This document shows positions 7,164 through 14,605 of a stretch of 16,943 bases of DNA, piece after piece; position 1 is the stretch's first letter; each line of letters begins with the position of its first letter. The stretch is taken from positions 1 to 16,943 of the forward strand of contig CAYTSW010000055.1 in assembly GCA_964440605.1 (NCBI GenBank), written 5' to 3'. The position numbers were made by a program, and so were the translations under genes. This DNA comes from CAYTSW01 sp964440605 (GTDB taxonomy: Bacteria; Planctomycetota; Phycisphaerae; Phycisphaerales; UBA1924). The notes beneath the pieces were generated by a model. The model was given only the letters and a program-made list of their open reading frames with translations. It ran no database searches and had not been told where the DNA came from.

Positions 7164-9163
7164 CGCTCGTTCTCCATCGTCAGTTCGAAGCGTTGCACAC
7201 CGAACATCGGCGTGCGCACCTCGAGGTCCACGGTGTCGCCGGTCTCGGCGAGGATCAGCCACTCGGCGCGTTCGGATGAGCCGCGGCCTTCGATCGCGTC
7301 GAAACGGATCGCGCGCGACCCTGAAACAATTTCTTCCGTGCCGAGCTCCTGCTGCGGGTCGAGCACGCAGACGATGCCGGGCAGGCGACGGCTCTTGACG
7401 CCGATCGCGGGCTTCGTGGGCAGCGTGCCCGTGTTGCGGAGGGTCAGGCCGAGGCGCCAGACCCCGGCCCCGACGCGCTCGACCGTCGGCTCGTCCAGCT
7501 CGAGGCTCGGGAACATGTCGAGCACCGCGGCGGCGAAGGCCGCTTGCTGGTCGGCGAGTCGATCTTCGTGATCAGTGGGGGGGTTCACGCGGACGCCCGG
7601 CACGAAGCCGCCGATCTCGACCGGCCCCAACTGCGGGTGATCGAAGGGCTGCCAGTCGATGAACCCGCGCTCGACGTTGTCGTCGATCCACGCGAGCCAT
7701 TTGGCGTCGGCCGAGTCGCGCGTGGAGGCGGCGGTCGACTCGGCGTTGTCGTCGCCCGCGCCGATCGAGGCGAGCAGTTCTTGCCTCGGCCCGGGGTCTT
7801 GGCCGCCGGTCTGGACAGCCGTGATGCGCGCCCGGACGTCGGCGGGGAGCGCAGTGAACTGCTGCATCAGGTCCGCGAGGTCCGATTCGCTCATCGACTC
7901 CATGTCGGCCATGATGCCCGTGCGCTCCTCGGCGTCCATGTAGAGGAAGTCGATGAACATCCGGTCCACGCCGCGCTCGACCAGGTCGGCTCGATCCGCT
8001 GCCTCGATCTCGTCGGGCGTCGGGCCGGCGTCTTCGGACGCCTGCTCGGCTTTCTGGCCGGTCGTCTCGTCGTCCTCCGCGTCTTGCCCCGCTTCCTCCT
8101 GCTTCACGAGGTCGGGGCGCACCCAGACGGGCGTGCCGAAGGCGTACACGCCAAGGTCGGCGTAGCACCACTGCACGAGCGAGCCGGCGCGATCGGGCCC
8201 GGGCTCGGTCTTCGTCACGCCGGTGATGTCCTTGAACGCTTCAGCTGCGCGTTCGTACGCGTCCGCGTCGCCCTTCTCGATGCCCAGTGGCACCCGGCCG
8301 TCCGGGCCGTACCGATCGGCGGGCGGGATCGAGACGATGGTGTCGTGCGGCCCCAGAACGATCACGGCCGCGATGTTGCCGCGCGACTGCAGCCACTCGA
8401 CGATGGCTCGCGCCTCGGGCCGCTCGAGCGGGAAGCGTCCGGCGCCGTCGGCGTGCTCGGGCCAGTGCGTTGGGAAGTGCATGTCGAGGTCCACGCCGCC
8501 GCCGGAAGCGCCGCCCCAGCCGTCTTCGTTGAAGCGGCCGTCGCCGTCGTCGTCGACGCCTTCGATCAGCAGCGCGTGCGTCGCGATCTCGTCGTCGCCC
8601 GGCTCGCGCACGATGCGCGGGTCGCCGTCGTCAACCACGTGCGTGGGACTGAGGCCGAACGCGCTGATGGGCGCTGGCACGCGCATCATCGTGATGAACC
8701 CGTCGCCGTTCAGATCGTTCGGCGGGTCCTCGTCGACGCGGCGGTCGCGGTCGGCGTCCGTCGGCTCTGGCGCTCGCCCTGACAGCGCCCGCGGCGAGCG
8801 CTCGGACGCGAACCGCTCGAGGCCATCCGGATTGACACGCGGGATGATGTACAGCGTCCGCCCTTCGAGCGCCTCAGCGTGCTCATTGACCAAGAGCCGC
8901 GCCATCGCCCCGGCGACGCGGGCGCCGATCTGGTGGTGCCCCTGCACGCCGGCGATGATCGCCAGCGCGGGCCTCGCGTCGGCTTCGGAGCGGTCCGAGT
9001 CGCGGTCGGTGATCCTGAAGACCTCTATCGGCTCGGCAGTTGGGCTCCGACCGATAACCTCGCGCTGGACGTACGGCGCCGCCGATGCGGCTCCCGCCAA
9101 GAGCCCGATGCTCAGGGCGAGACCGCACGCCCGACCGCCGCTGCGCTTCAATCCACTGATCAT
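7160..9163 (-). CDS. Secreted M14-fold pseudopeptidase, paralogue of the downstream carboxypeptidase
   Basis: 667 residues with a signal peptide (about 1-28, ending GAASA). It shares the layout of the downstream enzyme: an N-terminal M14 core, the acidic loops TDADRDRRVDEDPPNDLNGD (135-154) and VDDDGDGRFNEDGWGG (203-218), the NIAAV strand and a beta-rich C-terminus. The active site is gone by my alignment: HANE becomes GHHQ (His to Gly, Glu to Gln), DMNRNWP becomes DLDMHFP, TYHNTGG becomes VLGPHDT, and SFTNEL becomes AFGTPV (general base lost). An acidic, low-complexity helical insert (about 355-465) is unique to this copy. AAGGAG 8 nt upstream supports the ATG at 9163. It would bind peptide or a partner rather than cleave. 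A changed, still active metal site is less likely. Confidence 0.82.
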   Translation of the reverse strand: MISGLKRSGGRACGLALSIGLLAGAASAAPYVQREVIGRSPTAEPIEVFRITDRDSDRSEADARPALAIIAGVQGHHQIGARVAGAMARLLVNEHAEALEGRTLYIIPRVNPDGLERFASERSPRALSGRAPEPTDADRDRRVDEDPPNDLNGDGFITMMRVPAPISAFGLSPTHVVDDGDPRIVREPGDDEIATHALLIEGVDDDGDGRFNEDGWGGASGGGVDLDMHFPTHWPEHADGAGRFPLERPEARAIVEWLQSRGNIAAVIVLGPHDTIVSIPPADRYGPDGRVPLGIEKGDADAYERAAEAFKDITGVTKTEPGPDRAGSLVQWCYADLGVYAFGTPVWVRPDLVKQEEAGQDAEDDETTGQKAEQASEDAGPTPDEIEAADRADLVERGVDRMFIDFLYMDAEERTGIMADMESMSESDLADLMQQFTALPADVRARITAVQTGGQDPGPRQELLASIGAGDDNAESTAASTRDSADAKWLAWIDDNVERGFIDWQPFDHPQLGPVEIGGFVPGVRVNPPTDHEDRLADQQAAFAAAVLDMFPSLELDEPTVERVGAGVWRLGLTLRNTGTLPTKPAIGVKSRRLPGIVCVLDPQQELGTEEIVSGSRAIRFDAIEGRGSSERAEWLILAETGDTVDLEVRTPMFGVQRFELTMENER

Positions 9164-9164
9164 C

Positions 9165-9434
9165 TCAACAGCTCCTTCGCTCTCGCGCAGCGCTCCGGGT
9201 CGCGGCGTCGCGAGCACCACACCTTACCGCTGAGGTGTGATCTGCGCCGCCGCGTGACGTGTGGAAGAGTTCGATCTGAGAAGCGGTGTCGGCGAGCGTC
9301 GAGACGCGGTTGCCGGCGTCGCCGACGGTGACGAAGTCGATGCCGTAGGAGATGATGATCTCGGGCGAGTCAGCCCATGCCGATGCGGCGAGGGCAGCGA
9401 GTGCGATGAGGCGAACGGCGGATCGTTCAGTCAT
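9165..9434 (-). pseudogene. Truncated secreted protein, N-terminus resembling planctomycete SUMF1-type proteins
   Basis: An 89-residue ORF with a signal peptide (MTERSAVRLIALAALAASAW) followed by IDFVTVGDAGN. This is the opening segment seen in many exported planctomycete proteins with a formylglycine-generating-enzyme-like (SUMF1/FGE-sulfatase) domain, normally over 200 residues long. After about residue 45 the similarity stops and a low-complexity tail runs to a TGA at 9167-9165, one base upstream of the ATG of the M14-like gene. The body of the protein is therefore missing, most simply by deletion. GGAAGG lies about 10 nt upstream of the ATG at 9434. It could still be translated as a leader coupled to the pseudopeptidase. 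Confidence 0.45.
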
Positions 9435-9746
9435 ATTGATGAGACCTTCCCTGTGTAGTCACAGAACTCATCCATCTGGTTTCAGGCGTGTCCACGACCG
9501 CGATCCGGCGGGGCCCCGATCGTGTGTTTCCACCCGTTTGGGGTGCCTTTGCTGATAGCGGCGACAGACCACGACGCTCGGACAACGGCGGAGCGCGGCG
9601 TGGCCGTCGGGGGCGTCGGTCTTTGGGTGCAATGGAAACGACCGGTGCGGCGGGTGCGCGCTCGGTTCGGCTGGGGTGGTCAGGCGTCGTGCTTCTCGAG
9701 CGGAGTGCGTGCCGCTGCGCTGCCCGCGATTGCCGAGGCACTGCGC
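9435..9746. other. Intergenic stretch without recognised features
   Basis: About 310 bases between the truncated ORF and the 3' end of the membrane protein gene, both on the minus strand. It should hold the promoter for the M14 unit and a terminator for the membrane protein, but I saw no clear -10/-35 pair and no stem followed by a T-run. Open frames on the plus strand here lack start signals and recognisable protein content. Confidence 0.3.
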
Positions 9747-10601
9747 TCAGGTCTCGGCTTCATCCTCGTGCGGCTGGCGCTCGAGGTTGTACACAAGCGT
9801 GACCGCGATCGCGACGGCGGCGCCCGCGATACCGAGCGTCGGTCGGATGAACTCGGGCGAGGCGAGCGCCAGCCGCAGGAGAATGGCGGCGAAGGCGAAA
9901 CCGAAGTTGCGGAAGACGATCGCCGGCGTGTCGACGAACGCGAGCGACGCCAGCGCGAGCAAGACATCCACGAACACGAGCACGGTGAAGTACGTGTCGA
10001 TGATGTTGACGACCGGCAGCGAGACGACAAGGCCGAGGCCCCTGTAGGCGGCAAGCCCCAGGAGCGTCGCCAGCAGCACGAGAACAAGGACCTGCTTGAT
10101 CCCACGGAACTTCTGGCGGCTTGGCTGGTCCCGCGTGATGGGCGTGTGACGCTGTAGCTTCGCGAAGAGCGTCGAAGCGAGGAAGAGCACGATCGCTGCG
10201 GCGGCATCGCTGGTCATGATCGCGATCTTGATCAGGTCGTCGTTCGTCACGCTGATGGGTTCGGGAAAAGACTCCAGCTTGAGAAACGCGTCCCGCAGCA
10301 GGACCAAGGCATACAGCTGTAGATGTCGCGCGACGCTCGACGCCACGGAGTTGGACATCGCGAACGCCATCTCGATGAACTCGAAGAAGAGCAGCAGGCC
10401 GATCGCCCAGGAGATCGCCGCGAGGTGGACGATCGGGAAATCAGCCGGCAGCCACTCGATGTCGATCCACCGCGCGACTTCGACCAGAGCGATGCCCCCG
10501 AGCAGCGTCGCGACCAAAGCTCCCGCCCGCGCACCGCGAGCGGTGCGGCGATCCCAGAGACGCTCCAACCACTCGACACTTGATGACACGCTCGCGTGCA
10601 T
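9747..10601 (-). CDS. Multipass membrane protein of unknown function
   Basis: A 284-residue protein with about seven hydrophobic segments: AGALVATLLGGIALVEVA (near 26-43), HLAAISWAIGLLLFFEFIEM (near 58-77), MTSDAAAAIVLFLASTLF (near 128-147), VLVLVLLATLLGLAAY, TYFTVLVFVDVLLALASLAF, FGFAFAAILLRLALA and TLGIAGAAVAIAVTLVYNL. The N-terminus is basic and cytoplasmic in character; the C-terminus is short and acidic (HEDEAET). No catalytic or transport motif is recognisable and there is no retinal-binding lysine pattern, so it is not a second rhodopsin. The frame is open to 10721, but the ATG at 10601 gives the most natural N-terminus; its ribosome binding site is weak. It is transcribed divergently from the rhodopsin unit, sharing a 94-base gap with it. 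Confidence 0.65.
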   Translation of the reverse strand: MHASVSSSVEWLERLWDRRTARGARAGALVATLLGGIALVEVARWIDIEWLPADFPIVHLAAISWAIGLLLFFEFIEMAFAMSNSVASSVARHLQLYALVLLRDAFLKLESFPEPISVTNDDLIKIAIMTSDAAAAIVLFLASTLFAKLQRHTPITRDQPSRQKFRGIKQVLVLVLLATLLGLAAYRGLGLVVSLPVVNIIDTYFTVLVFVDVLLALASLAFVDTPAIVFRNFGFAFAAILLRLALASPEFIRPTLGIAGAAVAIAVTLVYNLERQPHEDEAET

Positions 10602-10695
10602 CCCGTATCGTTCGTCGGTCGTCGCGGCGCGATGTCGATGGAGAAAATTTTTGAGCCGCGGGAATCCGTGATCGAGCCTCCCCGAAAGCTTGCAC

Positions 10696-11139
10696 ATGAG
10701 CATCGGCACCATGGTGAGCACCCTGTGGTTTCAGGTCGTACTGTCCGCAGTGGCAGCCGGTATTTGCCTCACGTGGATCGTGCTTTTCCCTAGTTCTTTC
10801 GCTGATGGCGCTACCTGGAGTGGGGTTAACCCCAACGGTGGAGGTCCGGGTTTTCTACTAGTTGTCTCCAGCGGCGCGGTCAGTTTCTTTGGGCGGTCCA
10901 CCTGGGAGCGATCGGCAAGTGTTGCGCGTGCCGTTGTCTTCGCCGCCGCTGTCTCGGGAGTGTGTGGTGGATCGTTATGGATCATGCTTTCGATGAGCGG
11001 TACGCTGCCATCCGATGCGGTGCCTCCGATCGTTTCAGGAGTCGTTGGTTCGTACTTCGTGCCGAGGGTCGTCGTTGCCGTTCTCGACGATACGTGGAGC
11101 CGCGCGGAGAGCGCCAATACACGAGAGGGCGAAGAGTGA
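10696..11139 (+). CDS. Small membrane protein upstream of rhodopsin, unknown function
   Basis: A 147-residue protein with about four hydrophobic segments: LWFQVVLSAVAAGICLTWIV (near 10-29), GPGFLLVVSSGAVSFFG, RAVVFAAAVSGVCGGSLWIM and IVSGVVGSYFVPRVVVAVL, and a charged tail (TREGEE). No family recognised. The start is uncertain: TTG at 10690, ATG at 10696 and ATG at 10711 are all in frame and none has a strong ribosome binding site; 10696 is chosen because AAAG lies just upstream. Its stop is 78 nt before the rhodopsin start on the same strand and no terminator lies between, so it may be the first gene of the rhodopsin transcript. Codon use is slightly less GC-rich than in its neighbours. Confidence 0.55.
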   Translation: MSIGTMVSTLWFQVVLSAVAAGICLTWIVLFPSSFADGATWSGVNPNGGGPGFLLVVSSGAVSFFGRSTWERSASVARAVVFAAAVSGVCGGSLWIMLSMSGTLPSDAVPPIVSGVVGSYFVPRVVVAVLDDTWSRAESANTREGEE

Positions 11140-11180
11140 CCGCGTCGACCGCAGCCCTCACCTCTGTCTTACTCGCACCC

Positions 11181-11198
11181 GCGGAGTCGCGACTCCGC
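11181..11198. promoter_or_regulatory. Perfect 18-base palindrome just upstream of rhodopsin
   Basis: GCGGAGTCGCGACTCCGC equals its own reverse complement. It ends 7 nt before the GAGGAG ribosome binding site (11206-11211) and 19 nt before the rhodopsin start codon. As DNA it fits a dimeric regulator operator; as RNA it would form a 7-bp stem with a CGCG loop next to the ribosome binding site. Either role would control rhodopsin, not the upstream gene. Confidence 0.45.
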
Positions 11199-11217
11199 AC
11201 AACTCGAGGAGCAGGCC

Positions 11218-12024
11218 GTGCCTGATCTAGGATTATTCGGTTACAACGTCGTCTTCAACCTGTTGTCGCTGACCGTCGCCACCATGGGTGCGGCAACGTT
11301 GTTCTTCTTCTTCGCTCCGCGGGTGAACCGCAAGTACAAGCCGGCGATGGTCGTCACCGGATTGGTGACCGCGATCGCCTGTTACCACTACTTCCAGATC
11401 CTCGGTTCGTTCGAAGACGCTTTCGTCTTGCAGGACGGCGTCTACGTCGCGTCGGGCCAGCCCTTCAATGACTTTTACCGGTACGCCGACTGGCTGCTGA
11501 CCGTGCCGCTGCTCATGGTCGAACTGATCGCGGTCATGGCGTTGTCGCGCGCCGAGTCCGTGAAGTTCTTGCGAATCCTCATCCCGGCGGTCATCGCGAT
11601 GATCGTGCTCGGCTACCCGGGCGAGGCCGCGATGGCGGGCTCGGGCAGCGCCGCCGCCATCTGGGGCTGGTTCATCGCCTCGATGATCCCGTTCGTCATC
11701 ATCCTCGCCGTGCTGTTCACGCAGTTGACCTCGGCGATCCAGAAGCAGCCCGAAGGTGTGCACGGACTGATCAACTTCGCGCGTGTAGTCGTGCTCATCA
11801 CGTGGTCCTTCTACCCGATCGCGTACGTCATCGGTGCTCTGGGCCGCGGTGAGGAGGGGTTGAGCTCCACCGCGGTCATCGGCCTCCAGGTCGGGTACAC
11901 GATCGCGGACATCACCGCCAAGGCCGGCTTCGGCGTCATCATCTACCTGATCGCCCGCCGCAAGAGCGAGATCGAGGGCCTCGAAGACAGCACCGTGAGC
12001 ACGCCTTCCGTCGCCACCGCGTGA
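11218..12024 (+). CDS. Proteorhodopsin/xanthorhodopsin-type light-driven proton pump
   Basis: A 268-residue seven-helix microbial rhodopsin that binds retinal and would export protons in light. Helix C reads RYADWLLTVPLLMVEL: Arg88, counterion Asp91, Thr95, green-tuning Leu99 and proton donor Glu102, the DTE set of eubacterial proton pumps. Helix B has His57 (CYHYF), the proteorhodopsin His partner of the counterion. Helix G has DITAK with Asp231 and the retinal Schiff-base Lys235. In helix E, Gly150 (AIWGWF) appears to match the small residue that leaves a window for an antenna carotenoid in xanthorhodopsin; this is inference. GTG at 11218 is set by GAGGAG 6 nt upstream. It precedes the retinal synthesis genes, separated from them by a terminator hairpin. 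Confidence 0.95.
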   Translation: MPDLGLFGYNVVFNLLSLTVATMGAATLFFFFAPRVNRKYKPAMVVTGLVTAIACYHYFQILGSFEDAFVLQDGVYVASGQPFNDFYRYADWLLTVPLLMVELIAVMALSRAESVKFLRILIPAVIAMIVLGYPGEAAMAGSGSAAAIWGWFIASMIPFVIILAVLFTQLTSAIQKQPEGVHGLINFARVVVLITWSFYPIAYVIGALGRGEEGLSSTAVIGLQVGYTIADITAKAGFGVIIYLIARRKSEIEGLEDSTVSTPSVATA

Positions 12025-12046
12025 GCAGCACATCGAAGCTCCACGC

Positions 12047-13633
12047 GTGAACGCTTCTACGCTCACCGCAAACACTCGGGGTCCCGCCGGCGAAAGCCGG
12101 CGGGACCCTTTTGCGCCGGCCGACCCGAGCCACAACGGCGCTCGCGCCGTGGTCGTCGGCGCGGGCTTCGCCGGCATCGCCTCGGCGTTGCGCCTCGCGG
12201 CCAGAGGAGCCCGCGTCACCTTGGTTGACCGCCTGCCCGACCTCGGCGGCCGCGCTCGAACGTTTCGCCGCGACGGTTACACCTTCGACGCCGGCCCCAC
12301 GGTCATCACAGCGCCCTACCTCCTCGACGAACTCTTCGCACTCTTCGGCGAGTCCCTGCACGACCACGTCACCCTCCGACCCGTCTGGCCCTGGTACCGC
12401 GTTCAATGGGCAGACGGCGCGAGGTTCGATTATGGCGGCGGGCCGGAACAGATGTGCGAGGAGATCGCCCGCTTCGAGCCGCGCGATCAGGACGGCTACC
12501 TCCGGATGCTCAGGCAGGCGGAGGAGATCTACCGCATCGGGTATGAGCGGCTCGGCGACCAGCCCTTCGACACCGCGGCATCCATGCTCAAGGCGGTGCC
12601 GGACATGGTGCGGCTGCGCGCCCAACGATCGATGTACCGGTTCGTCGCCTCGCACCTCCGCAACGAGCGGCTGAGACAGGTCTTCACCTTCCAGCCCCTG
12701 CTCGTCGGCGGCAACCCGTTCCGGACCTCATGCATCTATGCGCTCATCCAGCCGCTCGAGCAGCGGTTCGGCGTCCACTACGCCATGGGCGGGACCACCG
12801 CGATCGTCGAGGCGCTCGGCCAACTGATGCAACGCGCGGGCGTCGACGTCTTGCTCGGCGATGCGGTCCGCGAGGTGCGAACCGCCGATGGTCGCGTCGA
12901 CGCGGTCGAACTCGCCTCCGGACGACTGCTCCCGTGCGACGTCATGCTCTCCGCGGGGGACCCGGTCACGCTGTACACGAAGCTCCTCCCGGAGGATGCG
13001 CGACACGCCCGCACGCGGGCGCGGGCTCAGAAGATGAAGCTGTCGATGGGACTGTTCGTCAGCTACTTCGGCTCGTCTCGGACCTACCCGGACCTCGCCC
13101 ACCACACCATCCTGCTCAGCGACCGCTACAAGGAACTGCTGACCGACGTCTTCGACCGCGGCACTGTCCCCGAGGATCCGAGTCTCTACGTTCACGCGCC
13201 AACGCGGACGGACCCGTCCATGGCGCCGCCGGGGCACGAGTGCTTCTACGCGTTGGCGCCGGTCCCCAACCTCAAGCTCTTCGACGGTTGGGAAGACCGC
13301 GCTGACCGGTTGCACGACACCGTGCTGGACCGCATCGAGACGCAGATGGCGCCGCGCCTGCGAGAACACCTGACGACGAAGTTCGCCGTCACACCCGCCT
13401 ACTTCGAGCGTGAACTCGAGTCGCCCGCCGGTGCCGGCTTCAGCGTGCAGCCGCTGCTCTCCCAATCGGCCTATCTGCGCTTCCACAACCGTTGCCCGCA
13501 CTACGGGAACCTGTACCTCGCCGGCGCTGGCACCCATCCCGGCGCCGGCATCCCTGGTACCCTCTGCACAGCCAAGACGGCGATGCGGTGCATCGAGCGC
13601 GACGGCGTGCTCGGGCAGGAGGCCCGCCGATGA
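12047..13633 (+). CDS. crtI: Phytoene desaturase (CrtI-type)
   Basis: FAD-dependent desaturase converting phytoene to lycopene, the second carotenoid step here. From GTG 12047 it is 528 residues. RAVVVGAGFAGIASALRLAA (about 33-52) is the dinucleotide-binding motif, followed by LVDRLPDLGGRARTF and FDAGPTVI; LVGGNPFRTSCIYALIQPLE and YAMGGTTAIVEAL are in mid-protein; and the C-terminal signature NLYLAGAGTHPGAGIPGTL is intact. The start is doubtful: the first 34 codons are unlike the family, contain the terminator hairpin (12079-12112), and have no good ribosome binding site. The only other in-frame start near the fold is GTG 12149, at the VVVGAG strand itself. Its stop overlaps the crtB start as ATGA. 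The number of desaturation steps (four, to lycopene) is inferred from crtY being next. Confidence 0.92.
   Translation: MNASTLTANTRGPAGESRRDPFAPADPSHNGARAVVVGAGFAGIASALRLAARGARVTLVDRLPDLGGRARTFRRDGYTFDAGPTVITAPYLLDELFALFGESLHDHVTLRPVWPWYRVQWADGARFDYGGGPEQMCEEIARFEPRDQDGYLRMLRQAEEIYRIGYERLGDQPFDTAASMLKAVPDMVRLRAQRSMYRFVASHLRNERLRQVFTFQPLLVGGNPFRTSCIYALIQPLEQRFGVHYAMGGTTAIVEALGQLMQRAGVDVLLGDAVREVRTADGRVDAVELASGRLLPCDVMLSAGDPVTLYTKLLPEDARHARTRARAQKMKLSMGLFVSYFGSSRTYPDLAHHTILLSDRYKELLTDVFDRGTVPEDPSLYVHAPTRTDPSMAPPGHECFYALAPVPNLKLFDGWEDRADRLHDTVLDRIETQMAPRLREHLTTKFAVTPAYFERELESPAGAGFSVQPLLSQSAYLRFHNRCPHYGNLYLAGAGTHPGAGIPGTLCTAKTAMRCIERDGVLGQEARR
12079..12112 (+). terminator. Strong intrinsic terminator between rhodopsin and crtI
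   Basis: GGGTCCCGCCGGC, loop GAAA, GCCGGCGGGACCC, then TTTT: a perfect 13-bp GC-rich stem with a stable C(GAAA)G tetraloop. It starts 55 nt after the rhodopsin stop. The T-run is short (4), so read-through into crtI is likely, making this an attenuator between pump and chromophore genes. It lies inside the reading frame annotated as the crtI N-terminus. Confidence 0.8.
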
Positions 13634-14601
13634 ACCACCACCCCGCAGCGATCCAACAGCTCTTCGGCGATACCGATCCGCAAGACATCCTGCGTCGGTG
13701 CGGTCGCACGTTCCACGCCGCCTCGCGCGTGCTGCCCCCCGGCGTCCGCCGCGACCTCGCGGTGCTCTACGCCTTCTGCCGCGTCGTCGACGATTGCGCG
13801 GATCTGACGTCCACCACATCGCCAACCGAGCACTTCGCCCAGAGTCTTCTCGACGAGATCGTCGCGGGCCTCGATGGCCGGAGCCAACGTTCCCCGATCG
13901 TGCTCGCCTTCCGCGAACTCGCCGCAGCGCGCGGGGTGCCGCTCACGCTCGCGTTCGAACTCATCCGCGGCGTGCGGTCCGACCTCGGCAGTGTCCGCAT
14001 CGCCAGCGAGGGCGAACTCGTCCGCTACGCCTTTCGCGTCGCTTCGACGGTGGGACTGATGATGTGCCGCATCCTCGGAGTGCGCGAAGAGGGCGACCCG
14101 TTCGCGATCGACCTCGGGATCGGCATGCAACTCACCAACATTGCGCGCGACGTGGCCGAAGACGCCGCCAACAATCGCGTCTACATCCCCGCCGAATGGA
14201 TCGCGTCGGCCGATCTCATCAAAGCCGCGAACGGGTGCGGCGACGACCGCCAGGCATCGGCCGCGATCACCGCGGTGCAGCGCACGCTGACCCTCGCCGA
14301 CCAGTACTACGAGAGCGCCGAACTCGGCATGCACTTCCTGCCCAGCCGTGTCCGCGGCGGCATCCGGGCGGCCGCCTGGAACTACCGCGCCATCGGCACG
14401 CATGTCCGAAGAGAGCCCGAGCGGGCCCTGCGTCGACGCGCACACACCACCGGCCTCGGCAAAGCCTTCCGAACCGCCGCCGCGCTCTGGACCTCGTCGC
14501 TCGAGTCCCTCCCGCTCGGTCCCGCCGACACGCACGACCCTCAACTCCACACGCCGCTCGCCTCGCTGCGGTCGGCGCGGCTGGCGCCCGTCGTACACTG
14601 A
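13630..14601 (+). CDS. crtB: Phytoene synthase
   Basis: 323-residue prenyl transferase joining two geranylgeranyl diphosphates head to head into phytoene. Both aspartate-rich magnesium-diphosphate motifs are present: VVDDCAD (Asp54, Asp58) and LTNIARDVAEDAANNRVYIP (Asp174, Asp178). LYAFCRVVDD and the Y-IP ending of the second motif are typical of the trans-isoprenyl diphosphate synthase head-to-head family, and position between crtI and crtY favours phytoene over squalene synthase. The ATG at 13630 overlaps the crtI stop in ATGA, so translation is coupled. The GGPP synthase (crtE) that would feed it is not in the window. Confidence 0.93.
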   Translation: MNHHPAAIQQLFGDTDPQDILRRCGRTFHAASRVLPPGVRRDLAVLYAFCRVVDDCADLTSTTSPTEHFAQSLLDEIVAGLDGRSQRSPIVLAFRELAAARGVPLTLAFELIRGVRSDLGSVRIASEGELVRYAFRVASTVGLMMCRILGVREEGDPFAIDLGIGMQLTNIARDVAEDAANNRVYIPAEWIASADLIKAANGCGDDRQASAAITAVQRTLTLADQYYESAELGMHFLPSRVRGGIRAAAWNYRAIGTHVRREPERALRRRAHTTGLGKAFRTAAALWTSSLESLPLGPADTHDPQLHTPLASLRSARLAPVVH

Positions 14602-14605
14602 AGCC

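Noticed and set aside
6090..7571. Long plus-strand open frame of 493 codons
   Set aside because: It is antisense to the M14 carboxypeptidase, which has all catalytic motifs; the long frame reflects high GC at codon position 3. Its peptide is Val/Gly/Arg-rich without domains.
7544..8782. Long plus-strand open frame of 412 codons
   Set aside because: Antisense shadow of the M14-like pseudopeptidase; no ribosome binding site and no recognisable domain.
9489..9530. CGATC and GATCG flanking a GGGGCCCC core as a terminator or att site
   Set aside because: Arms do not pair continuously and no T-run follows; no integrase is nearby.
9747..10601. Second rhodopsin, suggested by seven hydrophobic segments
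   Set aside because: No retinal-binding Lys motif in the last helix and no DWxxT-like counterion motif in the third.
10821..10834. TGGGGTTAACCCCA palindrome as an operator
   Set aside because: It is well inside the coding part of the small membrane protein gene, far from any start site; a chance palindrome is more likely.
12728..13825. Minus-strand open frame of 365 codons
   Set aside because: Antisense to crtI with an Arg/Gly-rich nonsense peptide.
14348..14605. Upstream extension of the crtY frame into crtB
   Set aside because: Overlaps the conserved 3' part of crtB in another frame and does not resemble CrtY; GTG 14606 gives the normal N-terminus.
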